A stretch of 64,000 nucleotides of DNA. Source: Methylobacterium sp. 17Sr1-1. GTDB lineage: Bacteria; Pseudomonadota; Alphaproteobacteria; Rhizobiales; Beijerinckiaceae. This document shows, one piece after another, positions 33,255-42,000 of this stretch. The notes beneath the pieces were generated by a model that was not told the origin of the DNA, did no database searches, and saw nothing but the letters and a program-made list of their open reading frames with translations. Every line of letters starts with the position of its first letter. Position 1 is the stretch's first letter. The translations under genes were made by a program, and so were the position numbers. The stretch lies in the NCBI RefSeq assembly GCF_003173775.1, contig NZ_CP029552.1:2500501-2564500 (forward strand), given 5' to 3'.

Positions 33255-34868
33255 ATGCTGCAGCGTGCGGACAGCTACGCCGACCTCGTGGCGCAATTCC
33301 GCTGGCGGATTCCGGTCCGCTACAACATCGGCACCGACGTCTGCGACCGGCGCGCCCCGGGCAATCCCCTGGCGCTGATCCATCTCGAGCCCGACGGCTC
33401 GGTCCGGCGATACGGCTTCGACGACCTGCGCCGGCTGTCGAACCGCTTCGCCAACGTGCTGGCGGCGCACGGCCTCGCGCGCGGCGACCGGATCGGCGTG
33501 CTGCTGCCGCAATCGCCCGAGACGGCGGTCGCCCACATCACGGGCTTTCGCGCCGGGCTCATCACCATCCCGCTCTTCGTGCTGTTCGGGCCCGACGCGC
33601 TGGCCTACCGCCTCGGCAACAGCGGCGCGAAGGCGGTGGTGACCGACCGGGCCGGGGCCGCGCTGCTCTCCGGAATCCGCGAGGGGCTCCCCGCCCTGGA
33701 GCGGGTCTACTGCATCGACGGACCGGCGGACGGGGCGGAGGATTTCCACGCCCTGTGCGCCCGGGCCTCGGACGCCTTCGCGCCGGTCGACACGGCCGCC
33801 GACGACCCGGCGGTCATCATCTACACCTCGGGCACCACCGGCGACCCGAAGGGAGCCTTGCACGCCCACCGGGTGCTGCTCGGCCACCTGCCGGGGGTCG
33901 AGATGCCCCAGCGCTTCCTGCCGCAAGCGGGCGACCGGTTCTGGACCCCGGCCGACTGGGCCTGGATCGGCGGCCTCCTCGACGTGCTGCTGCCGGCCCT
34001 GCACCACGGCGTGCCGGTGGTCTCGCACCGGGCCAGGAAATTCGATCCCGAGGCGGCGTTCCGGCTGATGGCCGAGCACGAGGTGCGCAACGTCTTCCTG
34101 CCGCCCACCGCCATGAAGCTGATGCGCCAGGCCCGCACCACGCCCTATCCGGGCCTGAATCTGCGCTCGGTCGGCAGCGGCGGCGAGAGCCTGGGGGCGG
34201 AGATGCTGGCCTGGGGCGAGGCGGTGCTCCGTGTGCCGATCAACGAGTTCTACGGCCAGACCGAGTGCAACCTCGTCGTCTCCTCCTGCGCCGACCTGTT
34301 TCCCGCCCGCCCCGGCGCGATGGGCCGGCCGGTGCCCGGCCACGACGTGCGCATCGTCGACGGCGACGGGCAGGAGGTCCCCGACGGCACCACCGGCCAC
34401 ATCGCGGTGCGCCGGCCCGACCCGGTGATGTTCCTCGGCTACTGGCAGAACCCGGAGGCGACGGAGCGGAAATTCATCGGCGAGTGGCTGATCACCGGCG
34501 ATCTCGGCCGGCGCGACCCGGACGGCTTCCTGTGGTTCGTCGGCCGCGACGACGACGTGATCACCTCGGCCGGCTACCGGATCGGCCCAGGCGAGATCGA
34601 GGATTGCCTGCTGCGCCACCCGGCGGTGGCGATGTGCGGCGTCGTCGGCGTGCCGGACCCGGTGCGGACCGAGACGGTGAAGGCCTTCATCGTGCTGAAG
34701 GGCGGGGTCGCGGGCACGCCGGACCTGGCCCGCGAGATCCAGGACTTCGTGCGCACGCGGCTCGCCGCCCACGAGTACCCGCGCCATGTCGCCTTCGTGG
34801 AGGAACTGCCGATGACCGCCACGGGGAAGATCATCCGGCGGGCGCTGCGTGAGCGGGACGGGGCGTGA
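33255..34868 (+). CDS. Acyl-CoA synthetase (AMP-dependent)
   Basis: 537 residues from the ATG at 33255 (GTG at 33243 is an alternative). ANL-superfamily adenylating enzyme with the P-loop-like AMP motif IIYTSGTTGDPKGALH, INEFYGQTECNLV, GEWLITGDLGRRDPDGFLWF, the hinge GRDDDVITSAGYRIGPGEIE and the catalytic lysine in TATGKIIRRALRE. Activates a carboxylic acid to its CoA ester; similarity to the medium-chain/acetoacetyl type is likely, but the substrate is not fixed. Downstream are an orphan binding protein and a GST-like gene on the same strand. Confidence 0.92.
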   Translation: MLQRADSYADLVAQFRWRIPVRYNIGTDVCDRRAPGNPLALIHLEPDGSVRRYGFDDLRRLSNRFANVLAAHGLARGDRIGVLLPQSPETAVAHITGFRAGLITIPLFVLFGPDALAYRLGNSGAKAVVTDRAGAALLSGIREGLPALERVYCIDGPADGAEDFHALCARASDAFAPVDTAADDPAVIIYTSGTTGDPKGALHAHRVLLGHLPGVEMPQRFLPQAGDRFWTPADWAWIGGLLDVLLPALHHGVPVVSHRARKFDPEAAFRLMAEHEVRNVFLPPTAMKLMRQARTTPYPGLNLRSVGSGGESLGAEMLAWGEAVLRVPINEFYGQTECNLVVSSCADLFPARPGAMGRPVPGHDVRIVDGDGQEVPDGTTGHIAVRRPDPVMFLGYWQNPEATERKFIGEWLITGDLGRRDPDGFLWFVGRDDDVITSAGYRIGPGEIEDCLLRHPAVAMCGVVGVPDPVRTETVKAFIVLKGGVAGTPDLAREIQDFVRTRLAAHEYPRHVAFVEELPMTATGKIIRRALRERDGA

Positions 34869-34914
34869 CGATGATGTCGACGACAGGTCGATCGATCGCC
34901 CGATATCAGACACA

Positions 34915-34959
34915 CCTCGTCATCCCGGGTTCCGCTTTCGCAGCCCCCGGATGACGAGG
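34915..34959. repeat. Palindromic repeat of the GTCATCCCGGG type
   Basis: CCTCGTCATCCCGGG is followed, after a short loop, by the complement CCGGATGACGAGG. The same core occurs at 43665-43714. Placed 47 bases after the synthetase stop, it could also serve as a terminator. Confidence 0.65.
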
Positions 34960-35019
34960 AGGATGACGGGACGTCCGGCGACCAACGACCGGATGCCGCG
35001 ACGAAACCGGGAGGACACC

Positions 35020-36246
35020 ATGCCGACATCCACGCTCCGACGGGCATCCCGCGCCCTGGCGCTCGCCGCCGCGTCCCTGATCACCCTCGCCCAGGCACAC
35101 GCCGCCGGCCCCACCCGCGTCACCCTCGGGGTGCTGAACGACCGGGCCGGGCCCTATTCCGACCTCGCCGGCGAGGGCTCGGTGGTGGCGGCCGAGATGG
35201 CCGCCGCCGACTTCAAGGCGCAGAATCCCGGTTTCGACATCCGGGTCCTCTCCGCCGACCACCAGAACAAGCCCGACATCGGCGCCGGCATCGTGCGCCA
35301 GTGGATCGACCGCGACGACCTCGACGTCGTGCTCGACGTGCCGTTCTCCTCGGTGGCGCTCGCGGTGCACCAGATCGTGCGCGAGAAGAACCGGCTGATG
35401 ATCAATTCCGGTGCGGGCGCCTCGGAGATCACCGGGGCGCTCTGCTCGCCCAACACCATCCACTGGACCTACGACACCTGGGCGCTCGCCAACGGCACCG
35501 GCGGCGCGATGGTGCGCTCGGGCGGCGACACCTGGTTCTTCGTCACCGCCGACTACGCCTTCGGCAAGGCGCTGGAGCGCGACGTGTCGGAGGTGGTCGC
35601 GCGCAACGGCGGCACGGTGCTGGGCTCGGTCCGCCACCCGGTCGCGGCGACCGACTATTCCTCCTTCCTGATCCAGGCGCAGGGCTCGAAGGCCAAGGTG
35701 ATCGGGCTGGCGAATGCCGGCAGCGACACCATCAACACCATCAAGCAGGGGGCCGAGTTCGGCGTCGCCGAGGGCGGGCAGCGCCTCGCCGGCCTGCTGG
35801 TCTTCCTGAGCGACGTGCATTCCCTCGGCCTCAAGGTGGCGCAGGGGCTGGTGCTGACGGAGGCCTTCTACTGGGACCTCAACGACGGCACCCGCGCCTG
35901 GTCGCGCCGCTTCGCCGAGCGCCACAAGGGCCGGATGCCGACCATGGTCCAGGCCGGCGTCTACGCGGGCATGATGCACTACCTGCGGGCGGTGAGGGCG
36001 ACCGGCAGCAAGGACCCCGCCACGGTCACGGCCGAAATGCGCCGCGTGCCGGCGGAGGATCCCTTGTTCGGCCGCTCCGAGGTGCGGGCCGACGGGCGGG
36101 TGACCCACCCGATGTACCTGTTCGAGGTGAAGAAGCCCTCCGAGTCGAAGGGCCCCTGGGACTATTACCGTCTGGTCTCGACCATCCCCGCCGACCAGGC
36201 CTTCCGGCCGCTCCAGGCCGGCAACTGCCCGCTGGTGACGAAATGA
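35020..36246 (+). CDS. ABC transporter substrate-binding protein, branched-chain amino acid type
   Basis: 408 residues from the ATG at 35020 with signal peptide (ALALAAASLITLAQAHAAGP). Same fold and motifs as the protein at 26404: VTLGVLNDRAGPYSDLAGEG, ADHQNKPDIGAGIVRQW, VLDVPFSSVALAVHQIV, FFVTADYAFGKALERDV, VQAGVYAGMMHYLRAV. Upstream in-frame codons are part of the spacer. The stop overlaps the GST gene as ATGA, so the two are co-expressed, perhaps with the acyl-CoA synthetase upstream. No permease genes follow. Confidence 0.9.
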   Translation: MPTSTLRRASRALALAAASLITLAQAHAAGPTRVTLGVLNDRAGPYSDLAGEGSVVAAEMAAADFKAQNPGFDIRVLSADHQNKPDIGAGIVRQWIDRDDLDVVLDVPFSSVALAVHQIVREKNRLMINSGAGASEITGALCSPNTIHWTYDTWALANGTGGAMVRSGGDTWFFVTADYAFGKALERDVSEVVARNGGTVLGSVRHPVAATDYSSFLIQAQGSKAKVIGLANAGSDTINTIKQGAEFGVAEGGQRLAGLLVFLSDVHSLGLKVAQGLVLTEAFYWDLNDGTRAWSRRFAERHKGRMPTMVQAGVYAGMMHYLRAVRATGSKDPATVTAEMRRVPAEDPLFGRSEVRADGRVTHPMYLFEVKKPSESKGPWDYYRLVSTIPADQAFRPLQAGNCPLVTK

Positions 36247-36905
36247 AGCTCCATCACTGCGTCGGCGCCCGCTCGTTCCGGCCGCTCTGGGCCCTCGAGG
36301 CGCTGGACCTGCCCTACGAGCTGGCGATGCTGCCGTTCCCGCCGCGGGTCCACGCCAAGGCGTACTTCGCCCTCAACCCGCTCGGCACGATCCCGCTGCT
36401 GGAAGACGGCGGGACGCGGATGACCGAATCGGCGGCGATCTGCGAGTATCTGGCGGCGCGCCACGGCGCCGGAGGGCTCGGCGTGCGGCCCGAGGAGGCG
36501 GAGTACGGCCGCTACCTCAACGCGCTGCATTTCGGCGAGGCGACCCTGACCTTCCCGCAGACCCTGGTGCTGCGCTACGGCCGGTTCGAGCCGCCGGAGC
36601 GGCGCAATCCCGGCCTCGTCGAGGATTATTCGCGATGGTTCCTGTCGCGGCTCAAGGGCTTCGGGACGGTGCTGGGCGACAGGCGCTTCGTCTGTGCCGG
36701 ACGCTTCACCGCCGCCGACATCAGCATCGGCTACGCCCTGATGCTGGCCGAGTTCGCGGGCTTGGGCGAGCAGCTGCCGGACTTCGCCCGAACCTACTGG
36801 GAGGGCCTGAAGGCCGAGCCGTCCTACGCGCGGGCGCTCGCGGCGGAGCGGCGGGCGGCCGCGGCGCAGGGCGTCTCGCCGGTACCCTCGCCGCTCGGCG
36901 GCTGA
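36243..36905 (+). CDS. Glutathione S-transferase family protein
   Basis: 220 residues. N-terminal thioredoxin-like domain (MKLHHCVGARSFRPLWALEA, LNPLGTIPLLED, TESAAICEYLAARHG) and an all-helical C-terminal domain (DRRFVCAGRFTAADISIGYA with the usual N-capping motif). Detoxification or a glutathione-dependent step in catabolism of the compound imported by the coupled binding protein is possible. The start overlaps the previous stop. It ends 7 bases from the convergent LysR gene. Confidence 0.9.
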   Translation: MKLHHCVGARSFRPLWALEALDLPYELAMLPFPPRVHAKAYFALNPLGTIPLLEDGGTRMTESAAICEYLAARHGAGGLGVRPEEAEYGRYLNALHFGEATLTFPQTLVLRYGRFEPPERRNPGLVEDYSRWFLSRLKGFGTVLGDRRFVCAGRFTAADISIGYALMLAEFAGLGEQLPDFARTYWEGLKAEPSYARALAAERRAAAAQGVSPVPSPLGG

Positions 36906-36912
36906 CGCCCGT

Positions 36913-37803
36913 TCAGTTCAGCAGCGCGGTGGCGCGCAGGCGCGCCACCGCGAAATCGACGAAGGTCCGCACCTTGGCGGGGGCGTGCCGCCCCTCCGGA
37001 TGGAGCACGTGGATCGGCAGCGGCTCCTCCTCGTACTCGGCGAGCACGATCCGCAGCCGGCCCTCGCGCAGGGCGGGGCCGATCTGGTAGTGCAGCACCC
37101 GCGTCAGGCCCCATCCGGCGAGCGCGGCGGTGATGCACGCCTCGTTGGTGTTGGTCTCGAGCGCCGGACGGATGGTCATCCGCTCGTCGCCCGCGAACCG
37201 CCATTCGGGCGAGGCCCAGGACCCGGTCGAGACCGCGATGCGGTGCTGCTTCAGGTCCGCGGGCCGCGCCGGCACGCCGGCCCGCGCGAAGTAGCCCGGC
37301 GCCCCGCAGACGACGCGGCGCACCGCCCCGACCTTCACGGCGGTGAGGCCGGTATCCGGCAGGTGGCCGATGCGGATGGCGACGTCAATGCCCTCCTCGA
37401 CGAGGTTGACCGGCCGGTCGACGAACAGGGTGCGGGCCGCCATCGCCGGGTAGGTATCGAGGTAGTCGGTCACGATCGGCAGGACGTGGATGTGCCCGAA
37501 CAGGATCGGTGCCGTCACCGCGAGCGTCCCCGACGGCATGCCGTAGGAGCCCGCCGCCGCGGCCTCGGCCTCGGCGATGTCGGCCAGGATACGCCGGCAA
37601 TCGGCGACGTAGCGCGCACCCGCCTCGGTGAGCTTCACCGACCGGGTGGTGCGCACGAACAAGCGCGCGCCGATCGCCTCTTCCAGAGCCGCCACCGCCC
37701 GGGTCACGACCGGGGGGCTCAGATGGAGGAGGCGCGCGGTCTCGGCAAAGCTCTCCGTCTCCGCCACCTTCGCGACGATGCGCATCGCCTGCCACCGGTC
37801 CAC
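36913..37803 (-). CDS. LysR-family transcriptional regulator
   Basis: 296 residues. Winged helix-turn-helix at the start: MDRWQAMRIVAKVAETESFA, ETARLLHLSPPVVTRAVAAL, EEAIGARLFVRTTRSVKLTE. The remaining 200 residues are the substrate-binding-like effector domain (GTLAVTAPILFGHIHVLPIV, VDRPVNLVEEGIDVAIRIG). Convergent with the GST gene; no divergent partner gene lies near its start, so its target is unknown. Confidence 0.93.
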   Translation of the reverse strand: MDRWQAMRIVAKVAETESFAETARLLHLSPPVVTRAVAALEEAIGARLFVRTTRSVKLTEAGARYVADCRRILADIAEAEAAAAGSYGMPSGTLAVTAPILFGHIHVLPIVTDYLDTYPAMAARTLFVDRPVNLVEEGIDVAIRIGHLPDTGLTAVKVGAVRRVVCGAPGYFARAGVPARPADLKQHRIAVSTGSWASPEWRFAGDERMTIRPALETNTNEACITAALAGWGLTRVLHYQIGPALREGRLRIVLAEYEEEPLPIHVLHPEGRHAPAKVRTFVDFAVARLRATALLN

Positions 37804-38027
37804 GGTCGATCGCTCCTCGTTCGGTTGCAGGCTCCGACGCCGACCGCGATCTGCGGCATTGCGCCGGGACGTCCCGCCGATCGCCGGTGGGAGGGCCGGT
37901 CCGTCTCACGCCTCGACGGAAGGGGCGGGGCGCCGCCTTCGTCGCCGGGTTGTCGCATCCGAGGAGTTCGACCAACGCCGTTCCGATCGGCGGAGCAAGG
38001 TGAGGCACTCCAGAAAACGATCGAAGG

Positions 38028-38270
38028 TTATGTCAGGAGTTTGATGAAGGCGGCGCCGGCTCCGAAGAAAGCGGCGCCGGCGGCCATGCTGGCAACGACG
38101 ATCTGCCACGGGGCGAGCGCGCGATCACGTTCCATCTTGGCAGCTTCCGCCTGAAGCTTGGCCTGCTCGGACATCAGCTTGCGCTGCTCGGCGACGAACT
38201 TCTGCGTCTCCTCGATTGACCGGAGGACGCGTGCGACTTGTTCGGCGGTGTCGAGCGAAGCATCGGCCAT
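38028..38270 (-). CDS. Small protein with coiled coil and C-terminal membrane helix
   Basis: 80 residues from the ATG at 38270. Residues 5-50 (VARVLRSIEETQKFVAEQRK, LMSEQAKLQAEAAKMERDR) form a coiled coil; residues 55-78 (IVVASMAAGAAFFGAGAAFI) form a hydrophobic helix. Family not identified; similar small proteins are frequent in Methylobacterium genomes. The frame stays open upstream to 38459, but codon composition there looks non-coding. Confidence 0.6.
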   Translation of the reverse strand: MADASLDTAEQVARVLRSIEETQKFVAEQRKLMSEQAKLQAEAAKMERDRALAPWQIVVASMAAGAAFFGAGAAFIKLLT

Positions 38271-38544
38271 CGGGACTATCCCACGGTCCGGACCGGGATT
38301 GCCCGTCACCGTGTCCGCAATATTCGGACGAGGACGATCGCCGTCAAGGACCCGCCGGATCGGGTTCCGAACTCCACCGGCCCGACCATGCGAAGGGTCG
38401 GCATCAGGGCAGGACAGTCTCGGGAGAAAAAACTCTACGATCGAATCAGGGCAATCCACGCCACGGCCCGCGCTCGACGCATGCGAATCGACCGAAAAAG
38501 GTCGCCGACGCAGCCAACATCAAAGTCAGGTCGTATGGAGGGGA
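38271..38544. other. Intergenic, nothing recognised
   Basis: Overlapping short frames on both strands, no motif. It separates the small membrane protein from the tRNA-Ala cluster. Confidence 0.4.
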
Positions 38545-38620
38545 TGGTGGAGCTTAGCGGGATCGAACCGCTGACCTCCTGCATGCCATGCAGGCGCTCT
38601 CCCAGCTGAGCTAAAGCCCC
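38545..38620 (-). tRNA. tRNA-Ala (anticodon GGC), copy 1
   Basis: Minus-strand 76-mer with encoded CCA. Acceptor GGGGCTT pairs with AAGCTCC (one G-U), D arm AGCTCAGCTGGGAGAGC, anticodon arm CCTGC-ATGGCAT-GCAGG, T arm GCGGTTCGATCCCGC. Identical to the two following copies. Confidence 0.95.
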
Positions 38621-38708
38621 ATCCGTCAACCGCAGCGCTGGGTACGCTGTCGGGTTTCGTTGATCGCTGGCTGCGATCTGATCGTGTCAGGCGAAGCCTG
38701 AAGGAGGT

Positions 38709-38784
38709 TGGTGGAGCTTAGCGGGATCGAACCGCTGACCTCCTGCATGCCATGCAGGCGCTCTCCCAGCTGAGCTAAAGCCCC
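38709..38784 (-). tRNA. tRNA-Ala (anticodon GGC), copy 2
   Basis: Same 76-base sequence as copy 1 by eye, 88 bases apart. The flank CATCCGTCA-CCGC-GCGCTGGGTACGC also recurs 5' of copies 1 and 2, so copying included flanking sequence. Confidence 0.95.
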
Positions 38785-38881
38785 ATCCGTCAGCCGCGGC
38801 GCTGGGTACGCCGGCGGTTTTCATCGTCTCGTCGTGATCGCGGATCGCGATCGGATCACCCCAGGCGGGCCTGAGGTGAGT

Positions 38882-38957
38882 TGGTGGAGCTTAGCGGGAT
38901 CGAACCGCTGACCTCCTGCATGCCATGCAGGCGCTCTCCCAGCTGAGCTAAAGCCCC
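38882..38957 (-). tRNA. tRNA-Ala (anticodon GGC), copy 3
   Basis: Third identical 76-mer, 97 bases from copy 2; first in transcription direction. Its upstream flank differs from those of the other two, fitting the promoter end of a shared transcript. Confidence 0.95.
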
Positions 38958-39174
38958 ACGCTACGGGACGTATGGGATCCGTCCCGGAACCGGTCCGGCG
39001 CCCCCTCGCGGGGTCGCCGTCGGTGAGCGGCGGTATATGAGGGTGTGGCGCCGGACACAAGCCCTCGGGGCGGGTCTTCGCGAAGTTTTCGTGACTGCCG
39101 CGAATTCCACAGAGATACCAGCGCGTTGGGTGATGGCGGGTCCCGCCGCCATCGCTCAGCGCGCAGAAAAGAAT

Positions 39175-39594
39175 TCAGGATTCCTCGTCGTTCTCGATGT
39201 CGCCGTCGATGAGGTCGGAGACGTCGTCGCCGCTCTCCTCGTCCTCCTCCAGGAAGGTGTCGTCGTCGCCGCCGGTATCGGCCACGTCGGCGTCATCGTC
39301 GTCGACCGAGACGTCGGCGCCGTCCTCGGCGGCCTCGACCTCGTCGAGGGAGACCATCTCGGGGGCGCCGGCCTCCTCCTCGGTCTCCTCTTCGCGCGGG
39401 GCGCGGTTGGCGATGGCCGGGGCGGGGACGCGGGTGCTGGAGAGAGCGGCGACCTGATAGACGGTGCCGCATTTGGGGCACACGGCGGGGTCCCTGCTGA
39501 GGTCGTAGAACTTCGCGCCGCAGCTCATGCACTGGCGCTTCAAGCCGAGTTCCGGTCTGGCCACGGTCGTCACGTTCCTGTCGATGTCGGTCAA
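39175..39594 (-). CDS. TIGR02300 family protein (FYDLN acid domain)
   Basis: 139 residues. N-terminal zinc-ribbon-like part: [20 protein letters not shown] and [11 protein letters not shown], with four cysteines and the FYDLN-like motif. The rest is a long acidic low-complexity tail (about 80 residues rich in Asp and Glu). The family is restricted to alphaproteobacteria and often lies beside aroA, as here (divergent). Function unknown. Confidence 0.93.
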   Translation of the reverse strand: MTDIDRNVTTVARPELGLKRQCMSCGAKFYDLSRDPAVCPKCGTVYQVAALSSTRVPAPAIANRAPREEETEEEAGAPEMVSLDEVEAAEDGADVSVDDDDADVADTGGDDDTFLEEDEESGDDVSDLIDGDIENDEES

Positions 39595-39736
39595 GAGTGG
39601 GTTCGGTTAGTCGCGCCCGCCAGCCCTGTCAAATACCTGTGGGGCCGGCGGATGACGCGGCGAGGCCCGCGTGGTAACGACCCGGCCGTTTTCCCGCGCT
39701 CCTTTCCGCGATTCTCGAGAACCAGGCCGTCTGCCC

Positions 39737-41086
39737 GTGTCGCACGATTCCATTCCGTCCCCGATCACCGCCCAGGCCGGGACGGCCCTGCGGGGCCGGC
39801 TGCGGCCGCCCGGCGACAAGTCGATCTCGCACCGGGCGATGATCCTCGGGCTGCTCAGCCTCGGCGAGACCCGGATCGAGGGCCTCCTGGAGGGCGACGA
39901 CGTGCTGCGCACCGCCGCCGCCGCCAAGGCGCTCGGCGCCGGGATCGACCGCGACGGCGAGGGGCGCTGGCGGGTGCGTGGGGTCGGCGTCGGCGGCCTG
40001 TCGGACCCGGAGGGCGTGCTCGATTTCGGCAATGCCGGCACCGGCTCGCGGCTGATGATGGGCGTCGTCGGCGGCCATCCGGTCACCGCGACCTTCGACG
40101 GCGACGCCTCGCTCCGCAAGCGGCCGATGCGGCGGATCCTCGATCCGCTGGTGCAGATGGGCGTCACGGTCGTCGAGCAGGCCGAGGGCGGCCGGGTGCC
40201 GCTGACCCTGCGCGGCCCCCGCGAGGCGGTGCCGATCACCTACGAGAGCCCGGTCGCCTCGGCGCAGGTGAAGTCGGCGGTGCTGCTCGCCGGGCTCAAC
40301 GCACCCGGCGTCACCACGGTGGTCGAGGCCGCCGCGACCCGCGACCACACCGAGCGGATGCTGCGTCTCTTCGGCGCCCATGTCGAGGTCGAGGCGATCG
40401 GCCCCGGCGGCCACGGCCGGCGCATCGCGCTCACCGGCCAGCCGACCCTGAAGGCCACCGACGTGGTGGTGCCGGCCGATCCGTCCTCGGCCGCCTTCGC
40501 GCTCGTCGCCGGCCTCGTGGTGCCGGGCTCCGAGGTGGTGATCGAGGGGGTGATGATGAATCCCCTGCGCACCGGCCTCCTCACCACGCTCATCGAGATG
40601 GGCGGCGACATCGAGCGGCTGAACGGGCGCGAGGAGGGCGGCGAGACCGTCGCCGACCTGCGGGTGCGCCACAGCCGGCTCACGGGCGTGACGGTGCCGC
40701 CCGAGCGGGCGCCGGCGATGATCGACGAGTACCCGGTGCTCGCGGTGGCGGCTTCCTGCGCGCACGGCACCACCCGGATGCAGGGCCTGCACGAATTGCG
40801 GGTGAAGGAATCCGACCGCCTCGCCGCGGTGGCGGCGGGGCTGAGGGTCAACGGCGTTTCTCACGTCGTCGAGGGCGACGACCTGATCGTCCACGGCGAC
40901 GGCGCTGCCCCGCAGGGCGGCGGCACGGTCGAGACCCATCTCGACCACCGCATCGCCATGGCGTTCCTGGTCCTGGGCCTGGTCGCCCGCCGGCCGGTGA
41001 CGGTCGACGACGGCGCGATGATCGCGACGAGCTACCCCGCCTTCCTCGCCGACATGCGGGCGCTCGGCGCACGCCTCGACGCATGA
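39737..41086 (+). CDS. aroA: 3-phosphoshikimate 1-carboxyvinyltransferase (EPSP synthase)
   Basis: 449 residues from the GTG at 39737 (VSHDSIPSP); in-frame codons up to 39671 are probably untranslated. It joins PEP to shikimate 3-phosphate in chorismate synthesis. Motifs: [48 protein letters not shown]-like [27 protein letters not shown] and [14 protein letters not shown]. The N-G-x-G-T-x-x-R region reads NAGTGSR with Ala, as in class II (alphaproteobacterial, glyphosate-tolerant type) enzymes. Stop overlaps the cmk start (ATGA). Confidence 0.95.
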   Translation: MSHDSIPSPITAQAGTALRGRLRPPGDKSISHRAMILGLLSLGETRIEGLLEGDDVLRTAAAAKALGAGIDRDGEGRWRVRGVGVGGLSDPEGVLDFGNAGTGSRLMMGVVGGHPVTATFDGDASLRKRPMRRILDPLVQMGVTVVEQAEGGRVPLTLRGPREAVPITYESPVASAQVKSAVLLAGLNAPGVTTVVEAAATRDHTERMLRLFGAHVEVEAIGPGGHGRRIALTGQPTLKATDVVVPADPSSAAFALVAGLVVPGSEVVIEGVMMNPLRTGLLTTLIEMGGDIERLNGREEGGETVADLRVRHSRLTGVTVPPERAPAMIDEYPVLAVAASCAHGTTRMQGLHELRVKESDRLAAVAAGLRVNGVSHVVEGDDLIVHGDGAAPQGGGTVETHLDHRIAMAFLVLGLVARRPVTVDDGAMIATSYPAFLADMRALGARLDA

Positions 41087-41727
41087 GGGCGCCGATGATC
41101 ATCGCGATCGACGGGCCGGCGGCCTCCGGCAAGGGGACGCTGGCCAAGCGCCTGGCGCAGCATTACCGCCTGCCCCACCTCGATACCGGCCTGCTCTACC
41201 GGGCCGTGGCGCTGACGCTCCTCGACGCGGAGCGGGACCTCGCCGACGCGGCCGCGGCTGAGGCCGCCGCGCAGGCGCTCCAGCCGGCCTTCCTCGCCGA
41301 TCCGCGCCTGCGCGGCAGCGCCATGGGCGAGGCGGCCTCGATCGTCTCGGCGCAACCGGCGGTGCGCGCCGCGCTCCTCGACTGGCAGCGCCGCTTCGCC
41401 GGCTCGGCCGAGGGCGCCGTGCTCGACGGGCGCGACATCGGCACCGTGGTCTGCCCGGACGCCGCCGTGAAGCTGTTCGTCACCGCCTCGGCGGAAGAGC
41501 GCGCCCGGCGCCGCCACCGCGAGCTCGACGGCCGCGGCGATCCGGTTCCCTACGAGGCGGTGCTGGCCGACATCCTGCGCCGCGACGCCCGCGACGCCGA
41601 CCGCGACGCCGCCCCCTTGCGGGTGGCGGAGGACGCGGTGGTGCTCGACACCACGGCGCTCGACGCCGACGCCGCCTTCCGGGCCGCCACCGACGTGGTC
41701 GAGGGGCGGGGCGGCGCGAGGGACTGA
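41083..41727 (+). CDS. cmk: Cytidylate kinase
   Basis: 214 residues. P-loop [20 protein letters not shown] at the N-terminus, then [15 protein letters not shown] and [15 protein letters not shown], all typical of CMP/dCMP kinase; it phosphorylates CMP with ATP. Coupled to aroA by a 4-base overlap. In many relatives rpsA follows; here there is a repeat and an ABC-F gene. Confidence 0.94.
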   Translation: MRAPMIIAIDGPAASGKGTLAKRLAQHYRLPHLDTGLLYRAVALTLLDAERDLADAAAAEAAAQALQPAFLADPRLRGSAMGEAASIVSAQPAVRAALLDWQRRFAGSAEGAVLDGRDIGTVVCPDAAVKLFVTASAEERARRRHRELDGRGDPVPYEAVLADILRRDARDADRDAAPLRVAEDAVVLDTTALDADAAFRAATDVVEGRGGARD

Positions 41728-41820
41728 CCGCCGGGGCACGCTTCCTCCATCCCAACCCACGACATCGTCCTGAGATGATTCGTTTTTCCCCTTGATCCGT
41801 TCGAACAAAGATAAAGCTCG

Positions 41821-41850
41821 GCTCCCCTCTCCCGAGTGGGAGAGGGGAGC
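41821..41850. repeat. Palindromic repeat GCTCCCCTCTCCC-GAGT-GGGAGAGGGGAGC
   Basis: Perfect 13-bp arms around a 4-base loop, 94 bases after the cmk stop. The shorter core CCCCTCTCCC-GTGT-GGGAGAGGGG recurs at 51928-51951. Could act as terminator for aroA-cmk. Confidence 0.7.
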
Positions 41851-42000
41851 CCGCGCTTTATTGAATCTGCATCAGGTCACGCAGAAGCCGTATCAGTCGA
41901 ACATCGGTCACCTGACACCCCTCCGCCACGAAGCCGTGGCAGATCGTTCTCGACATCGCGCGCGATCCGCCGCGCCCTCCACTTCGGACACCCGCCTCCC

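Noticed and set aside
39037..41727. 896-codon plus-strand frame covering aroA
   Set aside because: Only its last part is real (cmk). The rest is antisense to the TIGR02300 gene or out of frame with aroA.
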